Shown: positions 51,063 to 63,966 of the stretch, piece after piece
How the letters are laid out: the number at the start of each line of letters is the position of its first letter
How positions within the stretch are numbered: position 1 is the first letter of the stretch
From: Phylloscopus collybita
Lineage: Eukaryota; Chordata; Aves; Passeriformes; Phylloscopidae
Direction of reading: 5' to 3'
Length of the DNA: 64,000 nt
NCBI GenBank assembly: GCA_027886175.1
Contig: JAJNNQ010000029.1
Coordinates: 4,954,501-5,018,500 of the forward strand
Program-made: the position numbers and the translations under genes
Notes under the pieces: generated by a model
Told to the model about the DNA's origin: nothing
What the model saw: the letters and a program-made list of their open reading frames with translations, nothing else
The model's database searches: none

Positions 51063-54049
51063 CATTATAGGTTACTGCATTGTATTTGGTAAAGCATCTC
51101 ACTGTTATGTTCAGTATGTCATCTTTGGTGGAAAGCAGGAAATGCTTCCAGTTTTCTGTGGGAACTGCTGAGCTGCGAAAATAGTCAGGTAGAAGTTAGA
51201 CATTTGAAAGGCAGAAATAAGGTACTTTCTTTCCTGTTTTGAAGAGATAGCAATGAATTTCATTTGTGAGCCAAGACAGGACAGAACATACTTGAATCAG
51301 ACAGGAATTAAGTATTACAATTCCTGGACAAAATGCAATTCTGCTTCTTGCTTTTAAAGGGCATATGACTTCCCAGATTCCATGTCCTCCTGTGGCAGGA
51401 AACACAATAACGACAAAAGGAAATTATTGTCTTCATGACTTCCCAACTATATCAAAAGTAGGGGAGAATGTTCCCTGTTAAATGAACCTAATGAGGGTTA
51501 CTCCCCTCCAATGCACTTACTCAAATAAGGGCCTCTTTATGGTCAGCAGAAGCACTTTAATGAAGAAGTAGCTACGAAATGAAGTAACAACATGGCGCAC
51601 CCCAGCTCTGGGGAATAGGGAAAAGGAATCAAGATGAGTAGAACAGTTGAACAGAAAAGAGGATGTGGGAATGGGAAGAGCACATAGGGTGAGCAGAGAC
51701 AAGGCAATTTCCACTGGCTCCTGATGGATTTCACGGGTTGAAAGCAGCTGTCCAAAAAGCCCTGAGCTTTTCAGCTGTCACCACCAGAAGATGGGCTCTC
51801 TCTAGGTGAAAATCAGGCAGAGGTTTTGGGAAAGAATCACAGAATTTAGACTCGCCCCAAATTTCTACAGCTTTTGAGGTTATGTCTGCCATCATAGGAA
51901 CAGATATAATTGTTTTCTCCAAAATTCTATGTATATTTGCATTCTGTCTTGCAGAAGTATAGCCTTTAGTTATTCTTCATTTGAATGAGGAATTTCTTCT
52001 GCAATGTCCAACACTGGGCCAAAAAGCATTTTCAATTACTGTCCATGTCCTAGTACCCTTAGGAGCCTGAATTGAAATACACAGCTGGCAAGTTAGGCAC
52101 CTGTAAATATCTTTATTACTTGCACCAAAGGCCTGCATTCTGTTATCATGCCTTAGCACCAAGGGTGAAATTTTATCTCTGTGGGAGTTAAGGCTATGCC
52201 ATGCAAGTTGCTCATGATGCTCTCAGACAGTGAGCAAGGGAAGCAATACTATATATCTTTTGTTGATTTTTAGCACTGAGATGCGTATCAGTCACTACAG
52301 TGTATTTGCCACTAATTCATTCTCAGAATAATTAGCATTATATAGTAATGAAAAAAATCTTATCATTATGATTTGGAAGATTCAAATGTATTTAAAAATT
52401 AATTTTTAATGTTAACACCATATTATCCTTGTTAATATTAATTATTATAGTAATAGACACTGTTTATGCAGAGAAAGAGAAAGATGCCATAACTTAAATT
52501 AAAGCTAGAACTACATCTCTAAACATGAGTTGGGATGCTGGTTCTAGAATTCAATCATCTTTTATTATTCTGAAATAATGGAAAATCTTTCTCTATTGTG
52601 CAATGGTATCCAGAAGCAGCCTGTGTACAACCAAGTCCTAGATCTTTTTGTTCTATTTTGCTGATAAAAAGAAGAGAGAAGAATTAAGCTCTGTAAAGGA
52701 AGCAATTGTTGTATTTAGTCTAAGGACTGACTGACAGAAGAATCACAGTAAGTTTTGACTATTATGTTAATACATTGTGATTCAGAAGAATCAGAAGCGG
52801 CAGAAGATATGGGATAAGTTGAGTAAGAAGTCAACAATACTACAGAAAAGTTCACCCTGTACTTTTGATCTGAGAAAGTCTCCCCTTAAAAATCTCTTTC
52901 ACAAAACATTCAAACTGATTTAAATGAACTTTTATCCAGGCTACTTATGGTACTCTTACTATTCTACTCAACAAAACTATGGTGGTCAGAAAAAAGAGTT
53001 CTTGTCTTTGTGAGAATTACTGATGTTTTGAAATACCTTTGATTCTGTATCAGGCAAAAGTACTGACCATTTTCTCCTAATTTTGAGCACAGCAAAAAAA
53101 AATTGAAATTAAAAATACCGGTGTTTCCCAGCAAAACACAGCAGCCAGAGGCTCACAAAAGATTTCAGTTTGAATGAAAATGTAAACCAAAAATTATTCA
53201 GATAATTTAAAATGTGACCGATGCTCAATTTAGGTCACATATTCTGCAGCATGCTTTTCGATACTGTGCATCCTCTAAATGGGTTCAGAAATGAAGCAAA
53301 GACCTGCAGAGGTCTGCTAAGAAGAATCTCAGCAGAGGCTGCTGCTGGAGGGCTAGGAGGTGGAAGGGACCATATGCTTTTGGAGGGCAGCTTCCTGCAC
53401 ACAGTGCCACATCTTTGAATATCTGAGTGTGCAACATTCAGGGGATTCCTAGTGTGTTTCAAGCCCTGGTTAACTTGGCAAAGTGAAAGGCTGGCAGAGG
53501 TATGCGTAGTGACTTAAAGTAATATCACTGGTCTCTAAATTATTCTCATTATCACTTCCAGAAGGAATTCTTCCCCTGCTTGAAACTGCTCCGTATACAA
53601 CTCAGATACTGAAGATCTGCAATGAGAGAAGGTGCATTTTATGGATATTCACAGAAAAAAAACCCCAAATAAACAAAGCTTCACACAAGATCAATAAAAC
53701 GTGTCTTAAAACAATTGGATCCCAGTTGAAGCACTAAAACATACTATAGTGAACAAAACTGTATTGAGAAGAGAATGGATTATCTTACAGTCTAAACAAA
53801 ACCAAACAACAACAATTATTAAAATAATTAATTAATAAGCAAATCCTTCTAATGTTTCTCTAGGCAGACTCTTTCCATTGAAAGTGAAATGATGGAGAAA
53901 GTGATCATGAGTTGTTAAAAAAAATTGAAATATTAAATACCACCAATCAATGTCCCATTGAGATACTCAGAATGCTCTCCTTTTAGATATTAAATATTGT
54001 AGCATCACTGTATCACAACAGAACTAATCCATCTAATAATCTCTCCCTG

Positions 54050-54655
54050 TGTCTTGGTTTCAGCTGTGATAAAGTTAATTTTCTTCTTACTAGCTTTTTA
54101 CAGTGCTGTGTTTTGGATTTTGTATGAGAATAATATTGATAAAACACTGAGGTTTCAGTTGTTGCTCAATAGTGCTCTCCCTAAATCAAGGACTATCCAG
54201 TTTCCCGTGCTCTGCCAGCCAGCAAGTGCACAAAAAGCCAGGAGGGAGCACTACCAGGACAGCTGACCCAAACTGACCAAAGGAGTATTCCATACTATAG
54301 AGCATCATGGCCACTGTATAAACTGGGGGTAGTTGATTGGGAGTTGCCAATCACTGCAGTGGGATGGGCTGGGCATTGGTTGGCAGGTGCGGAGCAATTG
54401 TATTGTGCATCACACTTTCCTTGTGTTTTATTTCTCTGCCTCTCCTCTTTTCATTAATAATAATATTATTATTAAAGTATAAATGTTAAAATAGTAACTA
54501 TTACAATATTTTACTTTTTGTCAGTTATTAAGCTGTTCTTATCTCTACCCCGAAGTCTTACTTTTTTCTGATTCTCCGTCCCATCCCAACAGAGGTGGGG
54601 AGTCAGCAAGCAGCTGTGTGGTAATTATTTGCTCACTGGGATTAACCTATGAGAG
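54050..54655 (+). mobile_element. ERVL-type avian solo LTR, diverged
   Basis: The segment matches a very common bird LTR as I remember it. It begins TGTCTTGGTTTCAGCTG, then TTTTGGATTTTGTATGAGAA, AGGACAGCTGACCCAAACTG, ACCAAAGGAGTATTCCATAC, a TATA box (TATAAACTGGGG at 54317), AGCAATTGTATTGTGCATCA and a (TAATAAT)-like stretch. It ends near GGATTAACCTATGAGAGA. The order promoter, TATA, R-U5 fits plus orientation. The U5 part is diverged and expanded by AT repeats. No target duplication or internal genes are seen. A 70-codon ORF here is not a gene. Confidence 0.85.
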
Positions 54656-55239
54656 ACTGTTACCTTGCCCTATTTATTCAGAAACATCACAGAACATTTA
54701 CAGATCCTGCTCAGCTACATAAAATTTCAGTAAGAGGCAGCTTTACTGAAGTATTGTCAACCCAGGACAAAATGTTACAACCATTTAAAACTACAGAAAT
54801 TTTTTTTAAAAACCCACTGGACTAGGCCAAGAAATGAAAAAAGGACTAATGTCAAGATAAACTGGATGCTCTACAGGAGGGGGCAGCATATTGCTTGGCA
54901 TCATAACTACAATTTAGCAGACCCCTGTCATCTGCTCCTATAAAAATATACCCTGGTCTCCAAGCTGCATTTTTTCTGTAATCATGTTCTACCCTGGGCT
55001 ACAAGCTAAGAGGCAGCAGAGAAAACACCAAGTCTTCATCCAAGCTAAGTTCCCCTACTCCTTCCCCTCTCTGCATGTCTGAGAGGGGGAATGTCATCAT
55101 GAGACCTGGCTGGTCATTTCAGAATGTATAATTTTTATCCCTGTTAGGGGCTTTCTCTATTTTCACATCCCATTTATCTTGTGGGGTGGGAATGATGCTG
55201 GAGAGCTCACATGTAAGAAAGAGGGTTTGTCCCGTGTAG

Positions 55240-55620
55240 TACCCTGCTTGTTGCCCAGCCAGGGACAGCAGTCCTTTCTTCAGCTCCCGCCTGCTGCAGC
55301 CCTCTTCCCCTGGCCCGCGGCAGCCCGGGAACCCTTACTGCTGCCACCACTGCCTGGCCCTGCATACTAATTGGCACATTTAGTGATTTGCCCTTGATCT
55401 CCTTCCCTTCTCCTCCTAAGCTGCTGTCTGGGAGCAGGGGAGCCCGGCTGCCATGGAAACTGAGCCGACAAACACCCTGAACCTGCCGCACCAGCCTTGG
55501 GAAAGGATTCCAGTGGTGAAGCTCAAAGAAGGGGACGCTGGAGGGGAAACAAGTGGAGGAGTGGGAAGGTGAAAGGCTGACCGTGTTAGAAACGAGTTTG
55601 AGCTGTTCTGCGAAGGCACT
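55240..55620. promoter_or_regulatory. CpG-rich patch, possible internal promoter
   Basis: In a window where CpG is rare, this roughly 380-bp segment holds about a dozen CpGs. Examples are the clusters around CCCGCGGCAGCCCGGGA (near 55314) and the CpGs at GCCCGGCTG, GAGCCGAC, CTGCCGCAC and GGGACGCT. It is also GC-rich, while its flanks are AT-rich. Such islands in vertebrate introns often mark promoters, either alternative ones or those of nested genes or noncoding RNAs. No TATA box is evident. The direction of transcription is undetermined. Confidence 0.4.
55453..55568 (+). other. Candidate first coding exon in the CpG patch
   Basis: An ATG in an ideal Kozak context (GCTGCCATGG) opens a 39-codon plus-strand frame beginning METEPTNTLNLPHQPWERIP and continuing VVKLKEGDAGGETSGG. 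The frame runs to TGA, but a plausible donor (GGGAAG then GTGAAA) lies just before the stop and would end the exon at 55568 in phase 2. The composition is protein-like and the ORF sits inside the CpG patch, as a first exon would. No downstream plus-strand exon was found to join it, and no family is recognised. It would be antisense to NTRK2. It may equally be a chance short ORF. Confidence 0.25.
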
Positions 55621-57319
55621 GCACAAGAGGAGTATGTATAGGGCACAAGAAATCAGACATTTAGGAGAGAAACAGGATAAGTCTTTGTTATGTTACCAGC
55701 CTTTTTCTTCACAATGATTCAAATATCTCTCCTTCTGCCCCCTTCCTCCCATCCATTTACTGTCTGGATCAAATACCCCTAGTGCTTGCACATGCGGTAT
55801 CCCTAGTGTATATCATATCATCGAGGGGGTTTTGACAACCCAAAATACAGATCACACATCTCAAGGAGTGTTTATAGCCACAAAAAGGGCTGATTACAGC
55901 GAGCAAACAGTTTGAGAGGGCCTCAGGCACAAGCTGGCAGAGGACAAACCCCTGCCTAGGCAATGAGGCTGTGATCCTCTGCCCAGCCTTTCAGTCCTGC
56001 CTCCCTTTCCCAGGCTAACTGCTGGACTGGAGTCGCATGAAAATGCAGCATTTGTGGCACGGTCTGTATGCACTGATGCCTTTTCTGGGCAGGCACCTAG
56101 TTCAACACCAGCTCTGTGTCCAAAAGAATTCTGGTCTCTGCTTCAGGCTGTGCGGCTATGGGAATTGCACTTTTGTCCTCAGTTCTGTCTCCTGAGGATT
56201 TATGGGCTCATAATAAAGGTAAAACTAATGTTCACTTCAATCTTAGCACCCAAATTTCAGCCTTCAAGAGACACTGTCACTTCTAGCTGGTCTCCTTGTA
56301 AGCTTTCAGGCCAGCAGCGGAGAATCTCCTTGTGCATCTGTTTTCTAAGCAAAGCTCCCTGTGGTATGATTTATTCATGAAGGGAGCCCTCAGAAGGTCA
56401 ATAAAACTGGCATGCTCCCAAAAATACACAAACAAAACAGGGAAGAAGAAAACCCCACTGGATCAGCACTTTTCTGAAGACAAGATGAAGCTGTTTATGT
56501 CCCAGGCAGACCCACTTATGCAAGGGACATAAAAAATGTTTCAGCTCTCCCTCTCTGTTCCAACCCCTTGAACAACCAGTTTAATACTGAAAATTTACGT
56601 CAGATACAAGTGAGAAATTCCTGTGCCATGAAGTGTCACAGAGTTTTGGAGCTGAAGTACCCAAGACACCCAACAAAAGCGCTGCTTGATATTCCTGTGA
56701 AACAGGGGGACCTACTGCAGTGCAGGCTGGGGAGCAGGTCTCAGGCATGACAACAAAGGACAGACAGCCCAGCTTTCCCAAAGGGATACTTCCTCCTTAG
56801 CTAAGACCACCAAAGGACACTTCTGCCAGGATTTTTTCTTTCAGGGACTTTAATGTTGCCTTGCACCTGATCTTGCCATTGATTTGAAAAGGAGTAAGGA
56901 CTGACTCATTATAAATTTCAGTACCCTAGGTCTGTCATATGGGAGTTCCTACGAAACAAATTGGTACATAAAAGGTGAATAAGTGCAGAAGAAGAGTTTG
57001 TAAGATGTAAGAATGCCTAAACTTAGAAAGAAAACTTATTTACAGGGTTTACAGAATTTGTGTAAGCCTCTGGTTTCATGCAATTCAGAGTTATTTTATT
57101 AAATAGGAAATACGGTTTGAAACAAAAAATGTTAAGGGATTTACAGGAAGGAAAAAAGATAAAGATTTTTTTTTCCCCCAAGCAAATAGAGAAACTGGTT
57201 AACATTACCAGGGATTCACCTGAGTCAGAAGACATGTAGGTGGGAAACCTCAGTTTTCTCATTAAAAGAAATAGAGAGCTGATGCATGGAAAAAAAAATA
57301 AAAATCAGACCATATCTTT
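55621..57319. other. NTRK2 intron sequence, nothing further recognised
   Basis: Overlapping short ORFs at 56.05-56.78 kb have no motif. No repeat identified. Confidence 0.5.
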
Positions 57320-58250
57320 CTGAACAGAGTGGAAAAAAAACTCTGCGGGAAGAGATCCCACTCTATCAGCCCAGGGTGATCCACAGGATGAGTGAGAACA
57401 AAGATGATATACATGACAAAGCATATGTGGATTTTCAAAACACCTTTGATAAGGCACCTACATCACAGGCTAATAAAAAAAAAAATGGCTACAAGGTTTA
57501 GCAAAGGCCTTTTCAGGGAGTGAAAACTGGTTAAACTACAAGAAGCAGTAAGCAGGACTTCAGGGTCATTTGTCAGGTCAGAGAGTGAAGGCAGGCAGTA
57601 GTGAAGTCCTCAGAGGCCAGTGTTACAACCAGTTACACTCAACATCTTCAACAGCCTAGAGAAGGAAGAGCATTGCCAGGTGGTCCAACCCAGGGGGATA
57701 AGTTTCAATGTAATTAACTGAAGGCATGATAAACAGTTCAATGAGCAACAGCTGCCACAAAAACGACAGATAATGAGCATCACCAGCACAGGTACCAACA
57801 ACATGGCACAGGGCATAATTCTGCCACTTTACAAAGGCACGACCCCCTCACATGCCTTCAGTGTGTAGTTTTGATCTCCAGATCTCAAGGAGGATGTAAA
57901 GTAATCGGAAAGGCACAGAATAGGAGAACTAAACCTCAGCTGAGGCTTACAAACTCACTAAAATGATGTATAAATTGAGGTCAGTTAGCAACTACTGCAG
58001 AATAGTTATTAACAAAGTCTGACAAACTGTAACAAGAGAATACTCAAGAAAATTACCAGGAGATCAATTCAGAACAGATGAAAGTATTTTTATACATAAT
58101 GCATACTAAAATTCTGAAGCTTGTTCCCACAGTAACGAACAGTGCCAGTAGGTGCAAACGAGGATGAGACCAAATCTATGGACTGGTTCACATGCAGGTA
58201 ATAATGGGAACTGTCAGAAGTGACTCTAACATCCCACATCCTGAGCTTAT
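57320..58250 (+). mobile_element. Ancient CR1-like LINE remnant
   Basis: A decayed reverse-transcriptase segment is visible in sense: AYVDFQNTFDKAPTS (family pattern YVDFQKAFDxVPH). Further on come GCACGACCCCCTCACATGCC and GATCTCAAGGAGGATGTAAA, which match the old CR1 RPHLEY...SP region, and a 3' section with AAAGTATTTTTATACATAAT. Many frameshifts. A 111-codon ORF on the opposite strand (58090-58425) overlaps this remnant and is probably a shadow. Confidence 0.75.
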
Positions 58251-58964
58251 AGACTGCAGCACAGAATAAGGAAAGTCCCACAAAAACTAGCAAGAGATAG
58301 GACAGGTAACTTATAGGAAAATGTGATTCGTATCTAAGAACAGGCTCCATCATTTTTTGGAAAGGGTAGAGAGTCTGCATATTGAGCTTGCTTGGGCAGG
58401 GTAGGAAGATCAGGAGAGTATCCACCTAGTCAGAGAAGATTAGGCCCCATGTATTTATGAGATGTCTAATTTTGAAGATGGGCCAAGTTTCTACCACACC
58501 TTGTTACTTTTTTAATGTGGCAGGTGCATTTCACATCAGTAGGAATGGGTTAAACCTTTCATTTCGTAGGAAAATGAAAAATCCCCTTTGCATGTTGAAT
58601 TAAAACATAATGAAATGTCTGAAGATCTTTGGCATTTTACAACAAGTCCTTGGGTAACCACATTTATGTGTACTGGATAAAGGCAGAAGCATTTGTGAAT
58701 GCACTTCATCAGTGCAACTTCTCACATGTTTACAACTGTATCATTTCTATATAAATATTTTTATATCACATGTATGATACATATGGGTTTTCTCCCTCTG
58801 GAGCAAAACATCCCAGTGCCATTAGCAATCTAAATATGCATTATGGAAAACATTTTTAATTACAGGATCTTATAATGTTTTCCCATACAATCTCTTTTTA
58901 ATTTTGTACATTTGCTAGACTGTGCTCAGCAAATGAGGGATCTGTTAAATATTTCTTCTTAACC

Positions 58965-59110
58965 ACAAGACTGAAGAACTCCAGCTCTCTCAGCCTGTCC
59001 TCAAATCATCTTAGTGGTCCTCCCCTGGACTCACTCCAACAGGTCCATGTCCTTCTCATGTTGGGGGCCCCAGAGCTGGATGCAACACTCCAGGTGTGGT
59101 CTCAAAGAAG
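58965..59110 (-). mobile_element. CR1 LINE ORF2 fragment
   Basis: Antisense CR1 text AACTCCAGCTCTCTCAGCCT, CTCCAACAGGTCCATGTCCT, CCCCAGAGCTGGATGCAACA and CTCCAGGTGTGGTCTCA. The minus-strand translation includes LRPHLECCIQLWGPQHEKDM, the C-terminal CR1 ORF2 motif. Truncated at both ends. Confidence 0.9.
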
Positions 59111-60147
59111 TAGAAATCAACAACAACAATACACAGAGGGTAGTAATCTTGAAATAGCTGTCTGGTAATAACTGTAATTTAACCCACCTGTCTGCAGAAG
59201 TGTCCAGGCTCCTTTTAAATTCTGAGTAGTTGCTCTTTAAAAGGCACAGAATCATCCTATATAACTGAAATTACTGTTGTAGAGTTTTGGTCTCTGGGAT
59301 TTCAAGGTGGAACAAGATTTCCATAGGCACCCTGGGGCTTATGTTTCCTTAAAATCGAGGCTCCTAATGCTTGCAGTGAAGACCAAGATGAGAAAAATGC
59401 ACCCAGATACCTGCTAGAAATCACACAGCTCATCTTGACAGCTCATCAACAGGGTTCCAAACTCAGCAATAGAAGAAAGGATGAACCATTCAACTTCCAA
59501 ATAACAATGAACCAATTAACTTCCAGGCAACCTGCACTGGTCCCCTCCTAACAGAATATTATGTTTTTTCTAGAAGATTTGCAAGCTGTTGGAAAGGTGG
59601 AGTGAGAGAAAAATACCATCCACCTTTTAGAATAACAGGAATAGGTTTGCTTTATTACATCTTCTGCTGTTACATCCAAAAGGAAAATGAGTCTGTCCAT
59701 TTCCCTGTCTCCACTATGCAGGATTCAGGAAGACTGACTGCGTGTCCTGGTTGTCATGTTAGTGTTGGACTGCTGCTGCTGAACTTTCTGATCATATTTG
59801 AGATCTCCAGACCATGAACAGACTTTCAAAACTTGAATGCTCTAGAGTGACTGAGGCTGTAATGGCTTCGTATCTTCTATGGAAGAAGCTTGGAGTATTG
59901 TATAAAATATACAATAATGAATGTGATGAATTTGCCATACATCCCATTCTCCATGGAGAACCCAGCACAATCCAGTGTGGAAGCTCCAGTACTTCAATGG
60001 CTTTGCAACAAAGCTGCAATTTTTTGACCTAAAGTGAGCTTCCATCTCACTGAACCAGCAAGGTTTGTAATAACTCTTATTACAAATAGAAGCCACTCAT
60101 GTTCTGAAATGGTCATGAACTGAAAAGTTCAAGTTGACACCCTTCTT

Positions 60148-60240
60148 AACAACAACAACAATAGCAACAAAACCAAAACAAACAAACAAACAAAAACACA
60201 AAAACCAACCAACCAAACAAAAACCCCAGCCACCAAAAAC
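60148..60240. repeat. (CAAA)n / AC-rich low-complexity tract
   Basis: AACAACAACAACA, then AAACAAACAAACAAAC and CCAACCAACCAAACAAA. Confidence 0.9.
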
Positions 60241-62532
60241 AACTGTGAACAAAGCAGAAAGGAAAAACAGCTGGAGAAGAAGCAGAGCTATTACAGGTTT
60301 TCATCCTTTAAAATCATCTTTCACAAATAAGTAATGGACGACACTGGGAAACAAGGTAAAGCAGTATTTTCTTTTGCTATAGTCAAACAAGCACCTGTAA
60401 AACTAGAACTCAACTGTCTGGAATGCTGAGGGTTAAAGTTTAATTATATCTAACTCAAGTCAAGGGCAAAGAGACTGCAGGCTGAATTAAAAGATGGGTT
60501 TTTCCTGTCATAGAGAAGGTATAGTCAAACCTGATTTTTTGTTGTGTGTGTAGATTCATACACACTGACAGAAGATAAAAAGTTCCAAATAAGAGTTGCA
60601 GAATTACTGGCAAGTGTTTGCATAAATAACAAATATTTTTAAAACTTTTTCCTTGCCCTGAAAATTCAGCCATTTTGAAATGTGTTTCATAAATACTAGC
60701 AGCTCTACTTTAAAGATTCTGTGCAAACTAATGATGGGGTAAACTGATCAAGACAAAAGTATCTGTGCTTCAGACTCATGCTGGCACTCTGCTGAACTTC
60801 TGACACTATCAAGAGTTTTGGTTCTTTATGTGCTTCAAGGTACTTAAGCTGTGAATTGTGCATAGAACACCAAGTCCTCTGGTCCTCTTGCATCCTAAGT
60901 CATAGCTTGCCTATTCTGAATCATTTCCTTCATAAATTGCACAGTACCACCTTAAAATGAGATTATTTTCTTCTAAGTTCACAGGTAGTCAAAGAATCCC
61001 ATGCTTTGTTAGAAGTATTTTCCTAGTCTCTTGCTTAAATTCCTTGATAGACAGATTGCATTAATTTATTCTCATGCAAGTATTGTTCTTTAGTTCCAAT
61101 AGTATTCTTTCATCCCTAATGTTTATTTTACTCATATAGTACAGTTCTTTTAGACTGTCCTTCAGCAAAGATTTTAATCAGGAATGCCCTTGTACTGTAC
61201 TTTGGTTTCAAGAAATATTCTGTCCTCTCTGCAACCAAGATAAGAAAAAGAAAGCTTGTTTTTCAGCTGGAATGTTTTGTTAATGAAGACTGTTCAGTGG
61301 CTGCAGAAACATTGATGCTGGTTCAGAAAAGTAGATGTTGCAGGAATTAGCTGTTAAGACAAGAGGAGGGCAGGACCTCTGCTTTGGGCAGCAGGGCTGG
61401 TTTATGCTGCTTTGTTTGCCAACCTCTTTGTCTCCAATCATAAAACAGGCTGTCAATGTCCCTCATTGCTTGAGGATCTCTTCTCTGTGTATGTTCCAGG
61501 TTTAACTTTCATATACTCTTAAACCCATTGGCCCTTTTGCCTGTTATCTTCATATTTATCACTATCCTTTCAAGACCTGATGTTAGAATTTAATTTTGCT
61601 AACTCTCCTTCCCATCATGTCTGCAGTGGTAATACTTCCCTCCTCATACTCTTGATATTTAAACAGTCAAGAAACTCCTCTTGTCTTTTTTAGTACTCTT
61701 TTCAAAGCCAATCCCAAATGCTTTTTGGCGCTTTTCACTGCATCCTTGTTTGTCCATTAGCCTTTCTTTCTTTTGTGTTTTTGCTTACTTTCCATGTCCT
61801 TTATGAGATGGAATCACCAATAGTTCTGCAACATATTGCTCCCCACTTTTACAAGTGATTTAGGGACACAATTTCCATCTGCTATCTGCATCTTTATTTA
61901 AAGAAAATCCACATTTTTTCCAGTTCTTAAGCTGAACCTAACAACCAGTTCTTTCTGTTTTTCAAAGTTAACTTGAACAGCAGCAGCAGGACAGCAAGAA
62001 AACATGTACTTCCCAAATTTTGAGCTCATAATTATTTTAAAGCTAGAAATTTTGAAATTCTCAGGCAGTTTTTATATCCATCAATACCCCGTGAACTTTA
62101 CTTACAATAGGAAGTTATTCAACTACAGGTGCAGATTAATTGCCTATTTTATGTAATCTGAAGGCTAAACAGATCCAGATATATTCCTTTCTTTTTCCAT
62201 TTTTTCTGTCTTCCATCTTAAACAAATGTATCGAGATGTAATAGAATAGAAGGAATAATGAAGGAAGGAAGCTTTATTTACACATAATTTTTTTCTGATT
62301 ATGTTAATCAGCATAATGCTGTTTTCCATATCCCTAATGACACAGTTGAGAACATATAAACACAAGTTCTGTTTAAAGCAAGCTTTAAACAGCTTGCTTG
62401 GACATTGTGAGTAGAACAGAAGAAATGTATGCCTCAGAAAAGGAACATTATCCTGCTTGTGAATAGCTTTGCACTCTGCATCAACCTTGTGTCACAGCTT
62501 TTGAGCTAGCAGTGTCTGCAGGCTAGACGTAC

Positions 62533-62613
62533 CTTCAGTCTCACACTGCACAGTGGAACTGTATAAACCTTTCCATGAAACTCGTTTGCGTTTTCTAATT
62601 TATGCTGGTTTAG
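62533..62613 (-). other. Low-confidence exon-like block, 27 codons
   Basis: This minus-strand open frame follows a weak acceptor (ATTTAAATACAG) and ends AGACTGAAG before a strong donor GTACGT. The peptide begins LNQHKLENANEFHGKVYTVP and ends LCSVRLK, in phase 0, so it is compatible with splicing to 48921. The plus-strand reading (CTAGACGTACCTTCAG and following) also resembles ends of ancient short interspersed elements that I recall from sauropsids, so a transposon remnant is about as likely as an exon. Confidence 0.2.
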
Positions 62614-63908
62614 CTGTATTTAAATATGTATTTGAAGGGCTTTTTACTGTGCGCAGTACAGCAAAACCTTCAGTTTCCTCATTTTGTATTTAACATTTTA
62701 TTCTACTAACAAAAGTTGATCTAAATGGAAAACCGGGTTTATACTGAATAATAATATATGTGCATATACAAGCTCCAAACCCACCAATTAGCTCATTTCC
62801 AAATTGTGATGGAATACTTATTGGTCAAAAATGTGTGCTCCTCCAAGCATGGCTGATGCAAGAATCACAACTGTGTGTCTGTCTATATGAACAGGTGGAA
62901 GTCATGCAAGGATTTTTTAATTAATTTCAACAGAATTCCCTTTGCAGAAAATGGCAATATTGGACCCATATATTTGAAACACTATGCAATCTCTGTTTTA
63001 CACATTTAAATAGTGTCTATTGGTTTTCTATTGAGAGGCACATTCCACTCACTGTGTATAGGCCTTTATTGACCTTTATTTTAACTCAATAATGCTTTTC
63101 CCACACAACTGTTCAACACTAGATTCTTTTCTCTAAAAATGGCTGATATGGCATGAGAGACCAGTCCTAGAATATTTGAGGATACTCAAGGAGCATGGAA
63201 AAGTCACGCAATTGAAAACTGCAAAATTCCCTTTTTCATTGGTTCTTTCAATCCAGAAGACAAGACGAGATGTGCTGCCAAAATTATGGCATGAAATATT
63301 CAGCTCTATTTTGATCTTTCTTTTTTCTCTGTGTCTTGTTTTGCTAAAGATGATTTAAAACTCTGCTTGCTGAATCCAAAAAACAAACAGCTCATGCATA
63401 TGACAGGCTGCCAAGAATGCAGGACCCTGCCCTTTGCTTAGCTCACAAGCAAGAAAAATCTTTTACAAGGATAGTGCCAGGCAGTATGCTGCACTAAATC
63501 TCACCGTCAGAAAATAACATTGGCAGCATAATCAGCTGCAAAAGGACTGCATGCAGAGCAGTAATTTGCAAAGAGCCCAGCCTATCAGTTGGCCTTCCAA
63601 AGCGACTTTGTGGTGACAGGCATCTGGTAAATCAATCTGGAAAGAATCCATATTCTCCTGATAGCATCATAGTTTTATTTTGTGGGCCTGGGCTGAGGCA
63701 GTTTGAGAAACATAGACGACAAAAACATTAGGAAAAATTATTTGTGATCATCCTGTCATTCACGTTCCTTCTTTTTTTTTTTTTCCTTTATATTTATAAT
63801 GGCTGTGAAATTATTGTAACACTGATGGGATATCAAAGACTATTTGGCAATATATTTAATGAACAGTTCTTTATCTTTTTAAGAGTCTACTGCCAGAAAA
63901 ATAAAAAA

Positions 63909-63966
63909 AAGAAGGAAGGAAGGAAGGAAGAAAGGAAGAAAGAAAGAAAGAAAGAAAGAGAAAAGG
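63909..63966. repeat. (GGAA)n/(GAAA)n microsatellite
   Basis: GGAAGGAAGGAAGGAAG followed by AAAGAAAGAAAGAAAGAAAG. A purine-rich compound array. Confidence 0.95.

Larger units (their letters stand above)
48922..54049. other. NTRK2 intron sequence, middle part
   Basis: This is AT-rich intronic DNA with an (AACCA)n array at 49.44 kb and a (TA)n array at 51.01 kb. I found no mobile element with confidence. Several short ORFs on both strands, including 65-81 codon ones at 49.1, 51.5-51.9 and 53.2 kb, show no family motif and are taken as chance. Confidence 0.6.
59111..63908. other. NTRK2 intron sequence, right part
   Basis: AT-rich DNA with the (CAAA)-rich tract at 60.14 kb and the low-confidence exon-like block at 62.5 kb. 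No NTRK2 exon and no other gene supported. Confidence 0.55.

Noticed and set aside
55207..55626. 139-codon minus-strand ORF
   Set aside because: It sits across the GC-rich CpG patch where stop codons are scarce. Pro/Arg/Gly-rich with no motif.
58090..58425. 111-codon minus-strand ORF with a hydrophobic segment resembling a membrane helix
   Set aside because: It overlaps the ancient CR1 remnant in antisense; the hydrophobic run is a by-product of the opposite strand.
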